Positions 1 to 9,845 are shown, counted from the stretch's first letter. The stretch is DNA of 64,000 nucleotides from Aureliella helgolandensis (GCF_007752135.1 NZ_CP036298.1:3906001-3970000), one strand, 5' to 3'. Numbers and translations are program-made. Notes: generated by a model from the letters alone, not told the origin.

Positions 1-332
1 GATTCGACGACTCTCAACCTAGATGTTTCTGAATTCAGCAAGGGGACCTGATCTCTCGTCCAAGACCCAAATACTCGGATTAGATCTAGAGGACGGTCGT
101 AGTCCTCGGGAGCCCATGTCTCCGCCAGAGTTGGACGGTTTCCTCAAAAAATGCAGTGTCTGGAGTGAAATGCGGCGGCCTGAGCAAGGCGTCGCATTGT
201 GATTGTTGCCTGTTACGGAATAGGGGACAGGCGCCCCGCGAACTCGACGCGCCGCTCCGTCCCGCCAGAAACGGGGCTGATGCTAAGTAGAGCAATTGCG
301 GTACGTGTGCGGTCGCGCGTTCCCATGGGAAG
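1..332. other. Intergenic edge, no supported gene
   Basis: This is the stretch beyond the stop of the acetyltransferase gene up to the window edge. The only open frame (minus strand, 86-295) would start at TTG, has no recognisable domain and no clear ribosome-binding site, so I do not call it. I see no terminator hairpin with a T tract, so the operon might continue beyond the window. Confidence 0.5.
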
Positions 333-1010
333 CTACGGTTCCTCCGATTTAAGCGAAGCTGCTAAATGGGGGTAGTTCTTGTCGGCAGAATCTAGTCCAA
401 GCTCGAGTACCACTCGCTCGTTGATTTGGAATTGAAGGCCACAATAATCGCACTGAACATGAATGGGGGTGTTGTGAGCCAGGTCGCACCATTTCATTAA
501 GGGACGTCCGCAGCGACACACCGCGCCAATCGAGCGTCCAGGGTTGCCTAGTACCAAATGAAAGTCGGCTACGGTGCGGGTAACAATTGTGCCCATTCCA
601 ATCATCGCAAAGCGGCCAATTACGAGGTCACACCCGATCCTAGCCCCGGCGCCAATGGTGGCGCCTTCACGCACACGCGTTGGCAGAGTCGCAGCATCGG
701 GGGAGCTCGATCGCAATTCCGAAAGATCATTCGTCGTTGCGCGGGGGAACCTGTCGTTTGTGAAAATCACTCCGGCGCTAATCATTACGCCGTCTTCAAT
801 TATGACCGCATTGCATATATAGACCATGGAGTTAATTTTCACTCGATGGCCGATTTGCACATCGTAGGCGATGTAGGATTTTCCCCCGACGATGCATTGT
901 TCACCCAAACGCGCTCCATGGCGAATATGCACGTTGTCCCAGACGGACGTGCCACGCCCCAGGGATACGTTCTGTTCAACGATAGCAGTCGGGTGAATTC
1001 TTACATCCAT
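333..1010 (-). CDS. Left-handed beta-helix acyltransferase (WbpD/WlbB-like) with zinc-ribbon tail
   Basis: Likely O- or N-acetyltransferase that acetylates a nucleotide-linked amino sugar for surface polysaccharide. Residues 1-165 are hexapeptide repeats (I-G-x-G-x, I-E-D-G, I-G-A-G-A-R-I-G) typical of the trimeric left-handed beta-helix fold, with the FTND..PR segment (83-90) shared by UDP-2-acetamido-3-amino-glucuronate N-acetyltransferases. After the catalytic part comes an extension with Cys165, Cys167, Cys175, Cys187 and Cys190, arranged like a zinc ribbon and not part of the usual enzyme of about 190 residues. It is the last gene of a minus-strand operon, 2 bases after the Gfo/Idh/MocA dehydrogenase, which together with the DegT aminotransferase matches the dehydrogenase/aminotransferase/acetyltransferase trio used to make 2,3-diamino sugars. 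The exact sugar is inferred from this context. Confidence 0.8.
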   Translation of the reverse strand: MDVRIHPTAIVEQNVSLGRGTSVWDNVHIRHGARLGEQCIVGGKSYIAYDVQIGHRVKINSMVYICNAVIIEDGVMISAGVIFTNDRFPRATTNDLSELRSSSPDAATLPTRVREGATIGAGARIGCDLVIGRFAMIGMGTIVTRTVADFHLVLGNPGRSIGAVCRCGRPLMKWCDLAHNTPIHVQCDYCGLQFQINERVVLELGLDSADKNYPHLAASLKSEEP

Positions 1011-1012
1011 CT

Positions 1013-2029
1013 CTATTGAAATCCTACCGATTCGGACAACTCACTGCCTACTTGGGACCAGCTGCTTTCCCACATGGCGTTATAGCAAGCGTCGATGACT
1101 TCGACCGAGGCAAGGGCGTCCTGTAACGAGATGCGTGGCAATTCCCCACTGCGGATCGATGTCACGAAATCATTGAGCTGATTGGTGAATGCATCGACCT
1201 TGTTGTAGCCATTTCCAAAGATGGTCCATTGTTCATCTTCAGCTCTCCGGTACTTGGATTCCTTCCAGCCAACGTGCAAGGTACCGGCAGATCCGTAGAT
1301 ACTGACGTAGTTGTCAAGTTCTTTGTTGAGGCTCCATGAGAGATCGATACTCCCCATGACTCCGCTGGCGCTTCTGACAAAAATCTGCACAGTATCTTCG
1401 ACGGCAATGTCTTGGATACGTAGTCCTTCCACCACGCGGATTTCTGCGATGGGCCCCAGGAAGTAGCGAGTGATATCGACAGAGTGTGTTCCATTGTCGA
1501 TCAGGACACCGCCGCCACTGATGCTAGGATCACTATTCCATCGATGGGACATGTCCACGCGAGCAGTGAACGCATTCTCAAACAGCACTACGTCACCGAT
1601 GACGCCTGAAGCGATCAGCGACTTGGCGGCAACGATATCGCTGCTGTAGCGAAATTTTGACGCCATCGTGAGTATCGCAGTCGATTCTTCAGCAGCGGCC
1701 AGCATCAGCTTCGCTTCGCTAAGTCCGACTGCCAGCGGTTTTTCACAAAGTACGTGGATGTTGCGCTTGAGAAGTTCGCAAGTGATCTCGGGATGTGTCA
1801 CCGGTGGAGTGCACAGAACGACGGCTTCGCAGTCGGTCTCTTCAATCATCGCCAAATAGTCGCTGAAAGCGGAGCAGTGGGCACGCTCTGCCATGGCTGT
1901 AGCAGCCTCGAGGCTAATGTCCGTGACTCCCACCAATTGGGCATCCTTCGATTTTTCAAAAGCGAGTAGGTAGCTTTGGGCAATCGCGCCTGCGCCGATG
2001 AGTCCGAATCGAGTTGCATGGGTAATCAT
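1013..2029 (-). CDS. Gfo/Idh/MocA-family NAD(P)-dependent sugar dehydrogenase
   Basis: A 338-residue oxidoreductase. The N-terminal Rossmann motif GLIGAGAIAQ lies at residues 9-18 and the family Glu-Lys-Pro (CEKPL) near residue 98. The C-terminal half is the usual alpha/beta substrate domain with the GGGVLIDNGTHSVD segment holding the conserved His/Asp pair. Family members oxidise or reduce one hydroxyl of a sugar or nucleotide sugar (for example WbpB/WlbA at C3 of UDP-GlcNAcA). Its start overlaps the stop of the upstream aminotransferase gene by 4 bases (ATGA), implying translational coupling, and the acetyltransferase follows 2 bases later. A role in making an amino-sugar precursor is inferred from this arrangement. 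Confidence 0.88.
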   Translation of the reverse strand: MITHATRFGLIGAGAIAQSYLLAFEKSKDAQLVGVTDISLEAATAMAERAHCSAFSDYLAMIEETDCEAVVLCTPPVTHPEITCELLKRNIHVLCEKPLAVGLSEAKLMLAAAEESTAILTMASKFRYSSDIVAAKSLIASGVIGDVVLFENAFTARVDMSHRWNSDPSISGGGVLIDNGTHSVDITRYFLGPIAEIRVVEGLRIQDIAVEDTVQIFVRSASGVMGSIDLSWSLNKELDNYVSIYGSAGTLHVGWKESKYRRAEDEQWTIFGNGYNKVDAFTNQLNDFVTSIRSGELPRISLQDALASVEVIDACYNAMWESSWSQVGSELSESVGFQ

Positions 2030-3258
2030 GATGCTGAGCTCCTAAGTTGTGCGATGCTCTTGGATAAGCAATCGGCGATGTATTCGACATGCTGCCGGGT
2101 GTATTTTTCGTTCCATGGCAGCACCAAGATACGCTGCAAGCCGCTGTAGGAACCTACAAATTTCTCGCGAGAGTAATCCAACGCTGAGGCGCTGGCGAGT
2201 GTGAATGGCCAGCGGCTGGTGCCAAAGGTACGTTGCTCTTGGAATACCGCGCACTCAAAGGCCGGCTTTTGGATATAGCGTGGTGCACTGAATACTCCAT
2301 GCGGCTTCAGGGCGGCGCCCAACGCCATGGCCCCACCCGGGATCAGGTCGGCATCGACCTGGACGCAGTACTTCCAATAGGAATGTACATCGCCAGGTTG
2401 AATCACCGGCGGAGTGATTCCAGGAAGCTCTGCGATCAACGACGTAAACCGGTCGGCCAGTTGGATGCGAGCCGTCACGATCTCGGTCAGCTTCTCAAGT
2501 TGGGCAACAGCAACGGCGCCTTGCAACTCCGTCATCCGGTAGTTCAAGGCTAAGAAATAGTGATCTGGATTTGCATCGCCATAGCCCCAGGCCTTGTTCA
2601 CAAACAGAAAAACGCGGCGCGCTAGGGCATCATCGTTGGTGGTGACAATGCCACCCTCACCGGTCGTGATATGCTTTCCTTGCTGCAAGCTAAAGCAGCC
2701 GATGTCGCCGAGGAGTCCGGCCGGATTGCCTGCGTGTTGAGCATCGAAGGCCTGCGCACAGTCTTCGATGACAGGAATTCCACGGCCCCGGCACAGCTCC
2801 ATGATTTGCGTCATATCACACGGATTGCCAAACAGGTGTGTTACCACAACTGCCTTCGTGCGGTCGCTCAATGCTTTTTCGATCGATTGCCTAGTCACGT
2901 TGCACGTGGCCGGATCAACGTCAGCAAAGACGGGAATCGCCCCTTGGTAAAGAATCGGGGTCAATGCTCCCATGTCGGTAATGGAAGTGGTGACGATCTC
3001 GTCGCCCGGTTCCGGATTAATGGCTGCAATCGCACAGTGAATCGCCGCACTACCATGTGAGCAAGCGATAGCATGTTTGACGCCAAGTCGGTCTGCGAAA
3101 CGCCGTTCTAGCGTTTTGACAAATTGCCCCTTCGTGCTAGTCAGAGTTCCGCTGTTGACAGCGTCTTGCAACAACTGAATCTCTTCATTTCCAAGTGATC
3201 TACCGCTCGCATCTTGGTCCGAAGGGAGAGGCAGAACAGACTTTGCCGCAATACTCAT
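2026..3258 (-). CDS. DegT/DnrJ/EryC1/StrS-family PLP aminotransferase
   Basis: A fold-type I pyridoxal-phosphate enzyme that transfers an amino group to a keto sugar or cyclitol. Visible landmarks are the phosphate-binding SHGSAAIH segment (68-75), the cofactor-contacting EDCAQAF (165-171) with Asp166 and Gln169, and the Schiff-base Lys195 in QQGKHITTGEGG. At 410 residues it is longer than WbpE-type enzymes (about 360). The GKHITTGEGG signature and longer C-terminus resemble the AHBA-synthase/scyllo-inosose aminotransferase branch, so the substrate is uncertain. It overlaps the dehydrogenase gene downstream by 4 bases and lies 38 bases after the glycosyltransferase gene. Confidence 0.88.
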   Translation of the reverse strand: MSIAAKSVLPLPSDQDASGRSLGNEEIQLLQDAVNSGTLTSTKGQFVKTLERRFADRLGVKHAIACSHGSAAIHCAIAAINPEPGDEIVTTSITDMGALTPILYQGAIPVFADVDPATCNVTRQSIEKALSDRTKAVVVTHLFGNPCDMTQIMELCRGRGIPVIEDCAQAFDAQHAGNPAGLLGDIGCFSLQQGKHITTGEGGIVTTNDDALARRVFLFVNKAWGYGDANPDHYFLALNYRMTELQGAVAVAQLEKLTEIVTARIQLADRFTSLIAELPGITPPVIQPGDVHSYWKYCVQVDADLIPGGAMALGAALKPHGVFSAPRYIQKPAFECAVFQEQRTFGTSRWPFTLASASALDYSREKFVGSYSGLQRILVLPWNEKYTRQHVEYIADCLSKSIAQLRSSAS

Positions 3259-3296
3259 GATGTAATTCTCTATCTAGTTTCGGTGAGTTGGATTCG

Positions 3297-4109
3297 TCAG
3301 TTTTTGGGGGAGGCCAGGAGAGCCTTCGGGAGCATTCGCCGTAACAGGATGCGACTCAAAAACTTGACATGCTTGTACGTCGTACTCGATACTTTCATCT
3401 TGGAAACGCCGAACGAGCGCACCGTTAGGATCGCTGGGCATTCGACAATCTTGCCGCCCGCTGCATCGACGGCCCACAACAGTTCGACGATCCCCACAAA
3501 GCCGGGTTCGCGGACGGCGTAGCGCTGGACTGCAGAGCGTCGGTAGACGCGGACGCAGCTGGTGTAGGTATGCAGCTTGTTGTGCAGCACCAAGCCATAC
3601 AGCCGCGACGCGCAGCGCGACAGCTGTAACCGCCATGCAGGTACCCCTTCGACGCGACCGCCGGGGTGGTAGGGGGATGCGACCACCATGTCGACTTCTT
3701 CCGTCAGCAGATCGGCCATGGCGAGCACGAGCAACGGATCGTAGGTGCAATCAGCGTCGATCGATGCAAGTATGGGGGAGTCGGTTGCCCCAATTCCTGT
3801 TGCAATGGCTGCAGCAATTCCTTGATTGGTGGCGTGTCGAACGACTCGTACATGTTCATTAGCGCGAAAATGATCACACAGCATTCCGTGGGTAGTGTCC
3901 GAGCTCCCATCGTCTACAAGGATCAATTCCAATTGAAACGACTGGGCAGCCGATTCGGCAAGTATGCCCAACTTCTTCGACAACTGCTGGATCGATTCGG
4001 CCTCGTTGTAGCAAGGGACAATCACAGCTAAACGCTTCGGGACTACTTCTACCGAGTCGCTGGAGGGAAGCCTTGTTTTTCGCTGGACATTGGTCTCTAG
4101 CGTGTCCAT
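3297..4109 (-). CDS. Family 2 glycosyltransferase (dolichol-phosphate-mannose-synthase-like)
   Basis: A 270-residue GT-A fold glycosyltransferase. It shows VIVPCYNEAESI for nucleotide-sugar binding near residue 33, LVDDGSSD near residue 65, and a DADCTYDP metal-binding segment near residue 118. No transmembrane segments are visible, so it is probably a peripheral enzyme acting on a lipid-linked acceptor at the inner face of the membrane. Sequence resembles the DPM1-type branch that moves a sugar onto polyprenyl phosphate. It is the second gene of the polysaccharide operon, between the chain-length protein and the aminotransferase. Confidence 0.85.
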   Translation of the reverse strand: MDTLETNVQRKTRLPSSDSVEVVPKRLAVIVPCYNEAESIQQLSKKLGILAESAAQSFQLELILVDDGSSDTTHGMLCDHFRANEHVRVVRHATNQGIAAAIATGIGATDSPILASIDADCTYDPLLVLAMADLLTEEVDMVVASPYHPGGRVEGVPAWRLQLSRCASRLYGLVLHNKLHTYTSCVRVYRRSAVQRYAVREPGFVGIVELLWAVDAAGGKIVECPAILTVRSFGVSKMKVSSTTYKHVKFLSRILLRRMLPKALLASPKN

Positions 4110-4177
4110 GAGATTGCAATCATGTGGTGAAGTGGCTGCGTGAGTGGCAGTGGTTTCGCGGAAGGGGAGAGTGGCGT

Positions 4178-5782
4178 CTACCTGGGATGTGCCGGTGTTT
4201 CTAGAGCGGAAGAAACGGTGGCGGCTTCAGGCCGTGTCGGAGAACTCGCGTTTGTCGATTGCGCTGAAGCCAAGGCACGTACCGGATGCTTTAATGGTGG
4301 AGTATTGGTCGGGACAAAACCGGGACGACTCATCTCTCTGTAGAGTGCCAATCCGACTCCAGCTAAGCAAGCAATGGTCATACCTACCAGTAGGGTCGCC
4401 AACGGCTTGGGACTGACCGGAGTGTTGCTGAAACTTGGAGCCTGGAGAATTGTCAAGCTTGAGATGCGTGCGGCCTGCAGCTCTTCATTGATGCGCGACT
4501 CTTCTAGATTGTCCGAATACTTGCGGTAATTCGCACGAACCAACTCGATCTCCAACTCTAGCTGGCTTAAATCGAATTCAGCGTCGTTGATGCGATTGAG
4601 CTCGGTGTTTGCGATTTCCAATTCTTTTTGCAATGCATCGGTGCGCGCTTGAGATGCAACCAGTAAGGCCTGACGTTCTTGTAGAGCTAATTCTGCAGCT
4701 TGATAATTAGGGTTCATTCCCGTCATTTTTTCCACGGGCACCGTTTCGCTCTCCTTGATTCCACGTGCATCATCGAGTTGCTTGCGAAGCTGCTGCAGTT
4801 GTGGGTGGTCGTCTGTATAGGCGGCGGAGAGCTCCCGTTCTCGAACTTCGAGGTCAAACAGCTTTTCGCGCAACGTCTGGCCGATGGCTTGCGGCTGTCC
4901 TAGGACCTCGTGTGTAACAATTTGCTCGGGAGTCTGGGCAAAATATTCTTCACGGCGGTTGATTTCAGCTTGGAAGGCGTCGCGCTCCGCAGAATTGGTA
5001 ATCAAGTTTTGCTTGAGCGTACCAATGAGATCGATCTGAGTTTTGCGCTGGTCCACCAACGAGGCAATGCCCGTTGAATTCTTCTTGTCGCGCAACTCCA
5101 TCTCAAGTTCGGAGAGGGCTTCACGCAGCAACCGCTCTTGGGCCACAAAGAACTCTTGAGACCCCTGGGTGCGGTGGATTCGAAGATGCTCGTCCATTGC
5201 CGTTTTCAGTACGAAGCTGAGAACCTCTTGGGCATCTTGTGGGTCCTCCGCCTCGTAGGTCAACGTCAGTACGCTGGAGGTCTTCATCGCTAGTACGCTG
5301 AAGTTCTCCTGGAAGGTTTCAATTGCTTTGTCGCGCAAACTAAAGACTTGGAGTGGATTCAAATTGTAGTCATCCAGTGCAGACAGCTTTCGACGCACTT
5401 GGGAGCCCAGTCCGTCAGTCGAGCTGCTCTCTCCCAAAATTGCCTGTTCACCAAAGTGTTCGACGACCATCTCGGCAATCAACCGGCTATCGAGCAAATC
5501 GGCAACCGCGTTCACGTCGCGTTCACGGGAGTCCGGGACGCCCATGAAATTGCCGGTAGTCGCAGTTGGGTCTAAGCTAACGGATTCGCGTCCAACACGA
5601 ACGAACAATCGGGATTCACTTTGGTACATCCGCTCTGCGGTTACCAGGTATCCGACGGCAAGTGACATCACCAATAGGCCAGCGAGTACGAAATTGAATT
5701 TGTTTCGCCAAATTAAGCCGAACACGCTTGTCCCAGAATGGGCTCGTGCATCAGGGAGATTGGACGATATTTCGGTTTTCAT
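4178..5782 (-). CDS. Wzz/GumC-type polysaccharide chain-length determinant
   Basis: A 534-residue inner-membrane polysaccharide co-polymerase. One transmembrane helix near residues 31-48 (FNFVLAGLLVMSLAVGYLV) is followed by a long, mostly helical periplasmic region with heptad-like coiled coils (about 190-430), then a second helix near 470-490 (LATLLVGMTIACLAGVGLAL). A proline-containing motif (SFSNTPVSPKPLAT) sits just before the second helix, as in the family. The BY-kinase domain fused to some homologues is absent; after the second helix there is only a short Pro/Ala/Thr-rich tail. First gene of the minus-strand polysaccharide operon, so its upstream region probably carries the operon promoter. 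Confidence 0.9.
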   Translation of the reverse strand: MKTEISSNLPDARAHSGTSVFGLIWRNKFNFVLAGLLVMSLAVGYLVTAERMYQSESRLFVRVGRESVSLDPTATTGNFMGVPDSRERDVNAVADLLDSRLIAEMVVEHFGEQAILGESSSTDGLGSQVRRKLSALDDYNLNPLQVFSLRDKAIETFQENFSVLAMKTSSVLTLTYEAEDPQDAQEVLSFVLKTAMDEHLRIHRTQGSQEFFVAQERLLREALSELEMELRDKKNSTGIASLVDQRKTQIDLIGTLKQNLITNSAERDAFQAEINRREEYFAQTPEQIVTHEVLGQPQAIGQTLREKLFDLEVRERELSAAYTDDHPQLQQLRKQLDDARGIKESETVPVEKMTGMNPNYQAAELALQERQALLVASQARTDALQKELEIANTELNRINDAEFDLSQLELEIELVRANYRKYSDNLEESRINEELQAARISSLTILQAPSFSNTPVSPKPLATLLVGMTIACLAGVGLALYREMSRPGFVPTNTPPLKHPVRALASAQSTNASSPTRPEAATVSSALETPAHPR

Positions 5783-6475
5783 TGAAGTACTTCAGCGTTT
5801 GGAAACTGGCCAATAGCTCTCAGCGGCAAAACGATGTCCGCGCTCACCGCGTTACGTCGCTGGAAAGCGAGGGGCACGCCGCTCTTGTTAGCTGCCGAAC
5901 GAGGAAAGCTGCTCCGCAAACTCAGGTAACGGAGTTGCTTGCGTCCACGCGGGGGAGGGGCGATTGCATTGTCTGACGACGCCACCCTGCTACGAGAGTT
6001 CTCGGACCGCGAGGGCCTCACTGTGACGTTCGTGAGGCTTCAATCGTAATCAGAGGATGTAGGTTTGGCTATGGATTCGTCGCTAACTCCTGAGAACTCA
6101 AATAGCGCTTGACCGAGAGTTTTTGCCTGTCAGACACGCGTACGAACCCATTTCGAGCCCGTGGAATTGCAGCCCCAGCTCAAAAATTGTCTAGCTCAAT
6201 CCTTACAACCGTCATAATGAGAACTGCTATGCTCTAAAATCTGGATCGGCTAATCGATAGTGTCGGTGCGTTTCCCCACCGCAGTTGCGAGCGTACGTGT
6301 TCTAAGCTTCCCTACTGTGCGGTGGTGGGAAGTCGACGTTGGTTGCAGCACGAGCTAGCTGGGGGGGATGAGGTCGGTGCGCGTTGGATGCCTCGTTCGA
6401 TGCCAAATCTGGTGACGATCGGCGGTAGCCGTGCGGAGTTTTTCTGTCAACTTTTTACAACCTATAGGTCTCAGA
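5783..6475. other. Divergent intergenic region
   Basis: About 690 bases between the minus-strand polysaccharide operon and the plus-strand sulfatase gene. It must hold both promoters, but I cannot point to a convincing -35/-10 pair. A plus-strand frame from 6431 extends the sulfatase with a GTG start, but the ATG at 6476 directly precedes the signal peptide and is preferred. No repeat or RNA gene was seen. Confidence 0.5.
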
Positions 6476-8002
6476 ATGAGTTTGTATCGTTTCTCTCAAT
6501 GTTCGCTATACCATGTTTCATTGGTGGTTTTCGCTTTTGTGTGGGCAGGCATCGCGAGCGGTCAGCAGTCAGAACGTCCAAATGTTCTGTTCATCATCTC
6601 CGACGACCTCAACAATTTCCAAGGTTGCTATGGAGACCCTTTGGCGCGTACGCCCAATATCGATCGCCTCGCCGAAAGGGGCGTTCTTTTTGACCGTTCC
6701 TACTGCACCTACCCACTCTGTGGGCCCAGCCGAAATTCGCTACTGACGGGTCTGTATCCCAATAGCACGGGCATCCTCCAGAACTCGCAGATATTTCGGC
6801 AAACAATTCCCCAGCAACTTAGCCTACCGCAAGCCTTTCGATTGGACGGCTATTTTGCGGCGCGAATCGGCAAGCTCTATCACTACAACGTTCCTAAGTC
6901 GATCGGTACCAATGGACACGACGATCCGGGAAGTTGGGAGTTGGAGCTGAATCCAGCCGGAGTCGATCGATTGGAAGAGGAAGCAGAGATCACCACGCTG
7001 ACTCCGGGGCAGTTTGGCGGAACGCTCAGCTGGTATGCCTCTCCCAAAAGTGATGAGCATCATACGGACGGTCTACTCGCGGCAGACGCCAATTGGGTTC
7101 TTCAGCGATGTGCTAAGCAATCCCGACCCTTCTTTTTGGCAGTTGGCTTTTATCGCCCGCACACCCCTTATGTAGCTCCCCGTGATCCCTATTTCGGTTT
7201 TTATCCGAAGGACAAGATGCCCCTGATCCAGAATGTGTCTGAAGACCAAAAGGACATTCCCGCTGCGGGATTAGCGAGCTACAAGAGGGAGCAGGACAAG
7301 CTCACAGACGCGTTGCGACGGGAATGCTTACAAGCCTACTACGCAAGCATCAGTTTTATGGACGCACAAGTTGGAGCGGTAGTGGATTCGTTGGACCGTT
7401 TAGGTCTGTCCGACAACACCATCATTGTTTTTACGAGTGACCACGGCTACCACATGGGAGAACATGGCTTGTGGCAAAAAATGAGTCTATTTGAGCAGAG
7501 TAGTCGCGTGCCAATGCTGATCGTTGCTCCGGGGGCAAAGGCCAATGGAAGCATCGTTAAGACCCCGGTTTCCCACGTGGACCTATTTCCCACATTGGCC
7601 GAGCTGTGTCAGGTGAAGGCCCCCGCCAATCTTCAGGGGCAGAGCCTAGTTCCAATGCTCGAAGATGCCTCCACGATTGGTCGCGGTTGGTCCCTGACCC
7701 AAGTAAAACGGGGAGGTACTCGTAAGCAAGGTGCGAGAACGCCCTCCTTCTTTGGATACAGTTTGCGCACCGAACGTTGGCGATATACCGAGTGGGATTC
7801 CGGTGAACAGGGGACGGAGTTGTACGACCACCATGCCGATCCACAAGAATTGCACAACCTAGCGTCCTTGCCTGAACACGCTGCTACGCTTCAGCAGTTG
7901 TCGCAGCAGCTCGAAAATGCCGTTGCGACTACGTTTCCTGAATCGGGTGTTACTCCCGCGGTCAGGCCCGTTACCTGGGCTCCCAACCTCACGGACCCCT
8001 AG
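6476..8002 (+). CDS. Secreted type I sulfatase, iduronate-2-sulfatase-like
   Basis: A 508-residue sulfatase exported by an N-terminal hydrophobic signal (residues 10-30, probable cleavage after ASG). Metal-binding aspartates are in SDDLN (43-44). The formylglycine site is CGPSR at Cys82, the C-x-P-S-R type oxidised by a formylglycine-generating enzyme. Further landmarks are the GKLYHY lysine/histidine region, the FTSDHGYHMGEHG metal/sulfate site and a C-terminal YDHHADPQELHNLA segment common to iduronate-2-sulfatase-like S1 enzymes. Substrate is probably a sulfated polysaccharide, which is inference. The start at ATG 6476 was chosen because the signal peptide begins there. Convergent with the next sulfatase, 15 bases apart. 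Confidence 0.92.
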   Translation: MSLYRFSQCSLYHVSLVVFAFVWAGIASGQQSERPNVLFIISDDLNNFQGCYGDPLARTPNIDRLAERGVLFDRSYCTYPLCGPSRNSLLTGLYPNSTGILQNSQIFRQTIPQQLSLPQAFRLDGYFAARIGKLYHYNVPKSIGTNGHDDPGSWELELNPAGVDRLEEEAEITTLTPGQFGGTLSWYASPKSDEHHTDGLLAADANWVLQRCAKQSRPFFLAVGFYRPHTPYVAPRDPYFGFYPKDKMPLIQNVSEDQKDIPAAGLASYKREQDKLTDALRRECLQAYYASISFMDAQVGAVVDSLDRLGLSDNTIIVFTSDHGYHMGEHGLWQKMSLFEQSSRVPMLIVAPGAKANGSIVKTPVSHVDLFPTLAELCQVKAPANLQGQSLVPMLEDASTIGRGWSLTQVKRGGTRKQGARTPSFFGYSLRTERWRYTEWDSGEQGTELYDHHADPQELHNLASLPEHAATLQQLSQQLENAVATTFPESGVTPAVRPVTWAPNLTDP

Positions 8003-8017
8003 TCGGCGAGCGAGGCC

Positions 8018-9595
8018 CTACTTGGGCAATTGTGGGAAGCGACGTTGCTCACCCTGCTTATCTACGAGCGGATAGGCAGCATCGTAGTTTTCTAGGTAGT
8101 CGATTAGGCCCTGCATCATATGCGCGAGCTCTTCGGGATGCGAAACGCTCAAGTCTGTCGATTCAAACGGGTCGCTCTCCAAATTATACAACTGGTAGTG
8201 CGAGCCGCCGGAGACATCGCTGGGGACGTAATGGTAGATTACTTTCCAATGGTCCTCTCGATAACTTGTAAAGTAGTCGCTGCGGTGCGGTGCATGTGGA
8301 TAGTGCATAAGGAAGGTCTGCGGTCGTGATTCATCCAGTTGCCCGGTGAGTAGTTTATCGAGACTGTATCCGTCAATAATATGGTCGCCGGGCAGGTCCG
8401 CCTCCGCTAAGGCGGCGATGGTGGGAAACAAATCCTGCACCGATGCAATCTGGCTTTGGAGTCCACCGGCTGGAATCGGTGTCTGTTGTTGGAGAGGGTT
8501 TTCTTCGTTGCGAGCTGCCCATGCCGCAATGAATGGCACGCGCATTCCGCCCTCATAGTGAGACCCCTTTTTGCCTCGTAGCGGTGCAGCACAGGCTACC
8601 GAGTGCTGATGCCCCAGCGGTGCGTCGGAACCGTTGTCTCCCAGAAAGAGGATGAGCGTGTTTTCTGCAACTCCGAGCTCCTGGAGCTGCTCGACTAGCA
8701 TGCCCAAGGAACGGTCCATTCCTTCAATCAAAGTAGCAAAGGCTTGGCCGTTCGCTGGCTTTCCTTGGTCCATGTAGTTTTCGGCAAACCTGGGATCGGA
8801 TTCAAAGGGAGCGTGCACTGCATAATGCGCCATGTGAAGAAAGAATGGAGCTCCATCTGCAACCGCAGCGGCCAGCTTCTTCTTGGCCTCCAGCGTCAAT
8901 GCCTCGGTCAGAAACGTGTCGGTGCCATGATAGGCCTCGAGATGAGGCACGGCGTGATTCGCTCGTCGGGGATGATTCATTCCATAGTCCAGTTCGCCGT
9001 AATAGCTGCCCGGAGCTCCAAAAGCAGCGCCTGCTACATTTTCTTCGAATCCAAGATTAAGGGGTTCGGAGCCGAACGAGTCGGTCGGGCCAAAATGTGC
9101 TTTGCCAACGTGGATGGTGTGGTAACCAGACTCGCGCAAGACTGCGGGGAGCGTTACATCTCCCTCTTCTATTCCCTGCCAATTCCAATCCGGTGGTCCC
9201 AACGGTCCACGATTGTCCGTGGCGGGATTAATCCAATTCGTCGCTCTATGTCTTGCCGCGTTCTGCCCAGTCATGATTGAGATGCGCGTCGGAGAACAAA
9301 CGCTCATCGCACAAAAGTTGTTGAAGCGTATTCCGCTCGCCGCCAGCTTCTCCATGTTCGGCGTGCGATAGTAATCGTTGAGTGGGTATCGCTTGGGAGT
9401 CCCCTGGCCATCGGTCAGGAAGGGTACAGACGTATCCATCACCCCCATGTCGTCGACGAGAAACACGACAATGTTGGGGCGTGTTTGATCCGCCTCTGCC
9501 GAATCGGCCGGGGCAACCAGAAGGGTTCCCCAACAAAGTAGACCTACTCCGCACAAGCCCAATTGAGCACGAGTTCCGCTCCAGTTGAATAGCAT
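8018..9595 (-). CDS. Secreted type I sulfatase, arylsulfatase A-like
   Basis: A 525-residue sulfatase with signal peptide (residues 10-32, cleavage around DSA). Metal ligands are in VDDMG (48-51). The formylglycine Cys100 sits in CSPTRISIMTG. Later motifs are HVGKAHFG, HMAHYAVHAPFE, FLGDNGSDAP and GKKGSHYEGGMRVPF, the arrangement seen in planctomycete S1 arylsulfatases. ATG at 9595 is preferred over 9622 because a GGGAG ribosome-binding site lies 7 bases upstream and the signal peptide starts there. It is paired tail to tail with the preceding sulfatase but is unlike it in sequence, so probably acts on a different linkage. Confidence 0.92.
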   Translation of the reverse strand: MLFNWSGTRAQLGLCGVGLLCWGTLLVAPADSAEADQTRPNIVVFLVDDMGVMDTSVPFLTDGQGTPKRYPLNDYYRTPNMEKLAASGIRFNNFCAMSVCSPTRISIMTGQNAARHRATNWINPATDNRGPLGPPDWNWQGIEEGDVTLPAVLRESGYHTIHVGKAHFGPTDSFGSEPLNLGFEENVAGAAFGAPGSYYGELDYGMNHPRRANHAVPHLEAYHGTDTFLTEALTLEAKKKLAAAVADGAPFFLHMAHYAVHAPFESDPRFAENYMDQGKPANGQAFATLIEGMDRSLGMLVEQLQELGVAENTLILFLGDNGSDAPLGHQHSVACAAPLRGKKGSHYEGGMRVPFIAAWAARNEENPLQQQTPIPAGGLQSQIASVQDLFPTIAALAEADLPGDHIIDGYSLDKLLTGQLDESRPQTFLMHYPHAPHRSDYFTSYREDHWKVIYHYVPSDVSGGSHYQLYNLESDPFESTDLSVSHPEELAHMMQGLIDYLENYDAAYPLVDKQGEQRRFPQLPK

Positions 9596-9845
9596 TATCA
9601 CTCCCGAATGATCGTGGTGCATTTGTCGTTCTTAAACGCGCCTTGGTATCAAAATGTCTCTGGCAATTATAATGCAACCCTGCAGCCAGTTTGTCACGTC
9701 GATTGCTGATCGGAGGCAGGTGGCTGCCTCGCGTCGGAAAACGTTGGAAAAAGGGAGGCAGTGCTACCGGGATGCGGAAGTGCCCTGCTCCACCCGAGTT
9801 CTAGATTTCTCTCCAGTGGATTGCAACTTGGAAAGCGACGTAGCT

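Noticed and set aside
86-295. 69-residue minus-strand frame at the left edge
   Set aside because: TTG start, no domain, no ribosome-binding site, and composition unlike the neighbouring genes.
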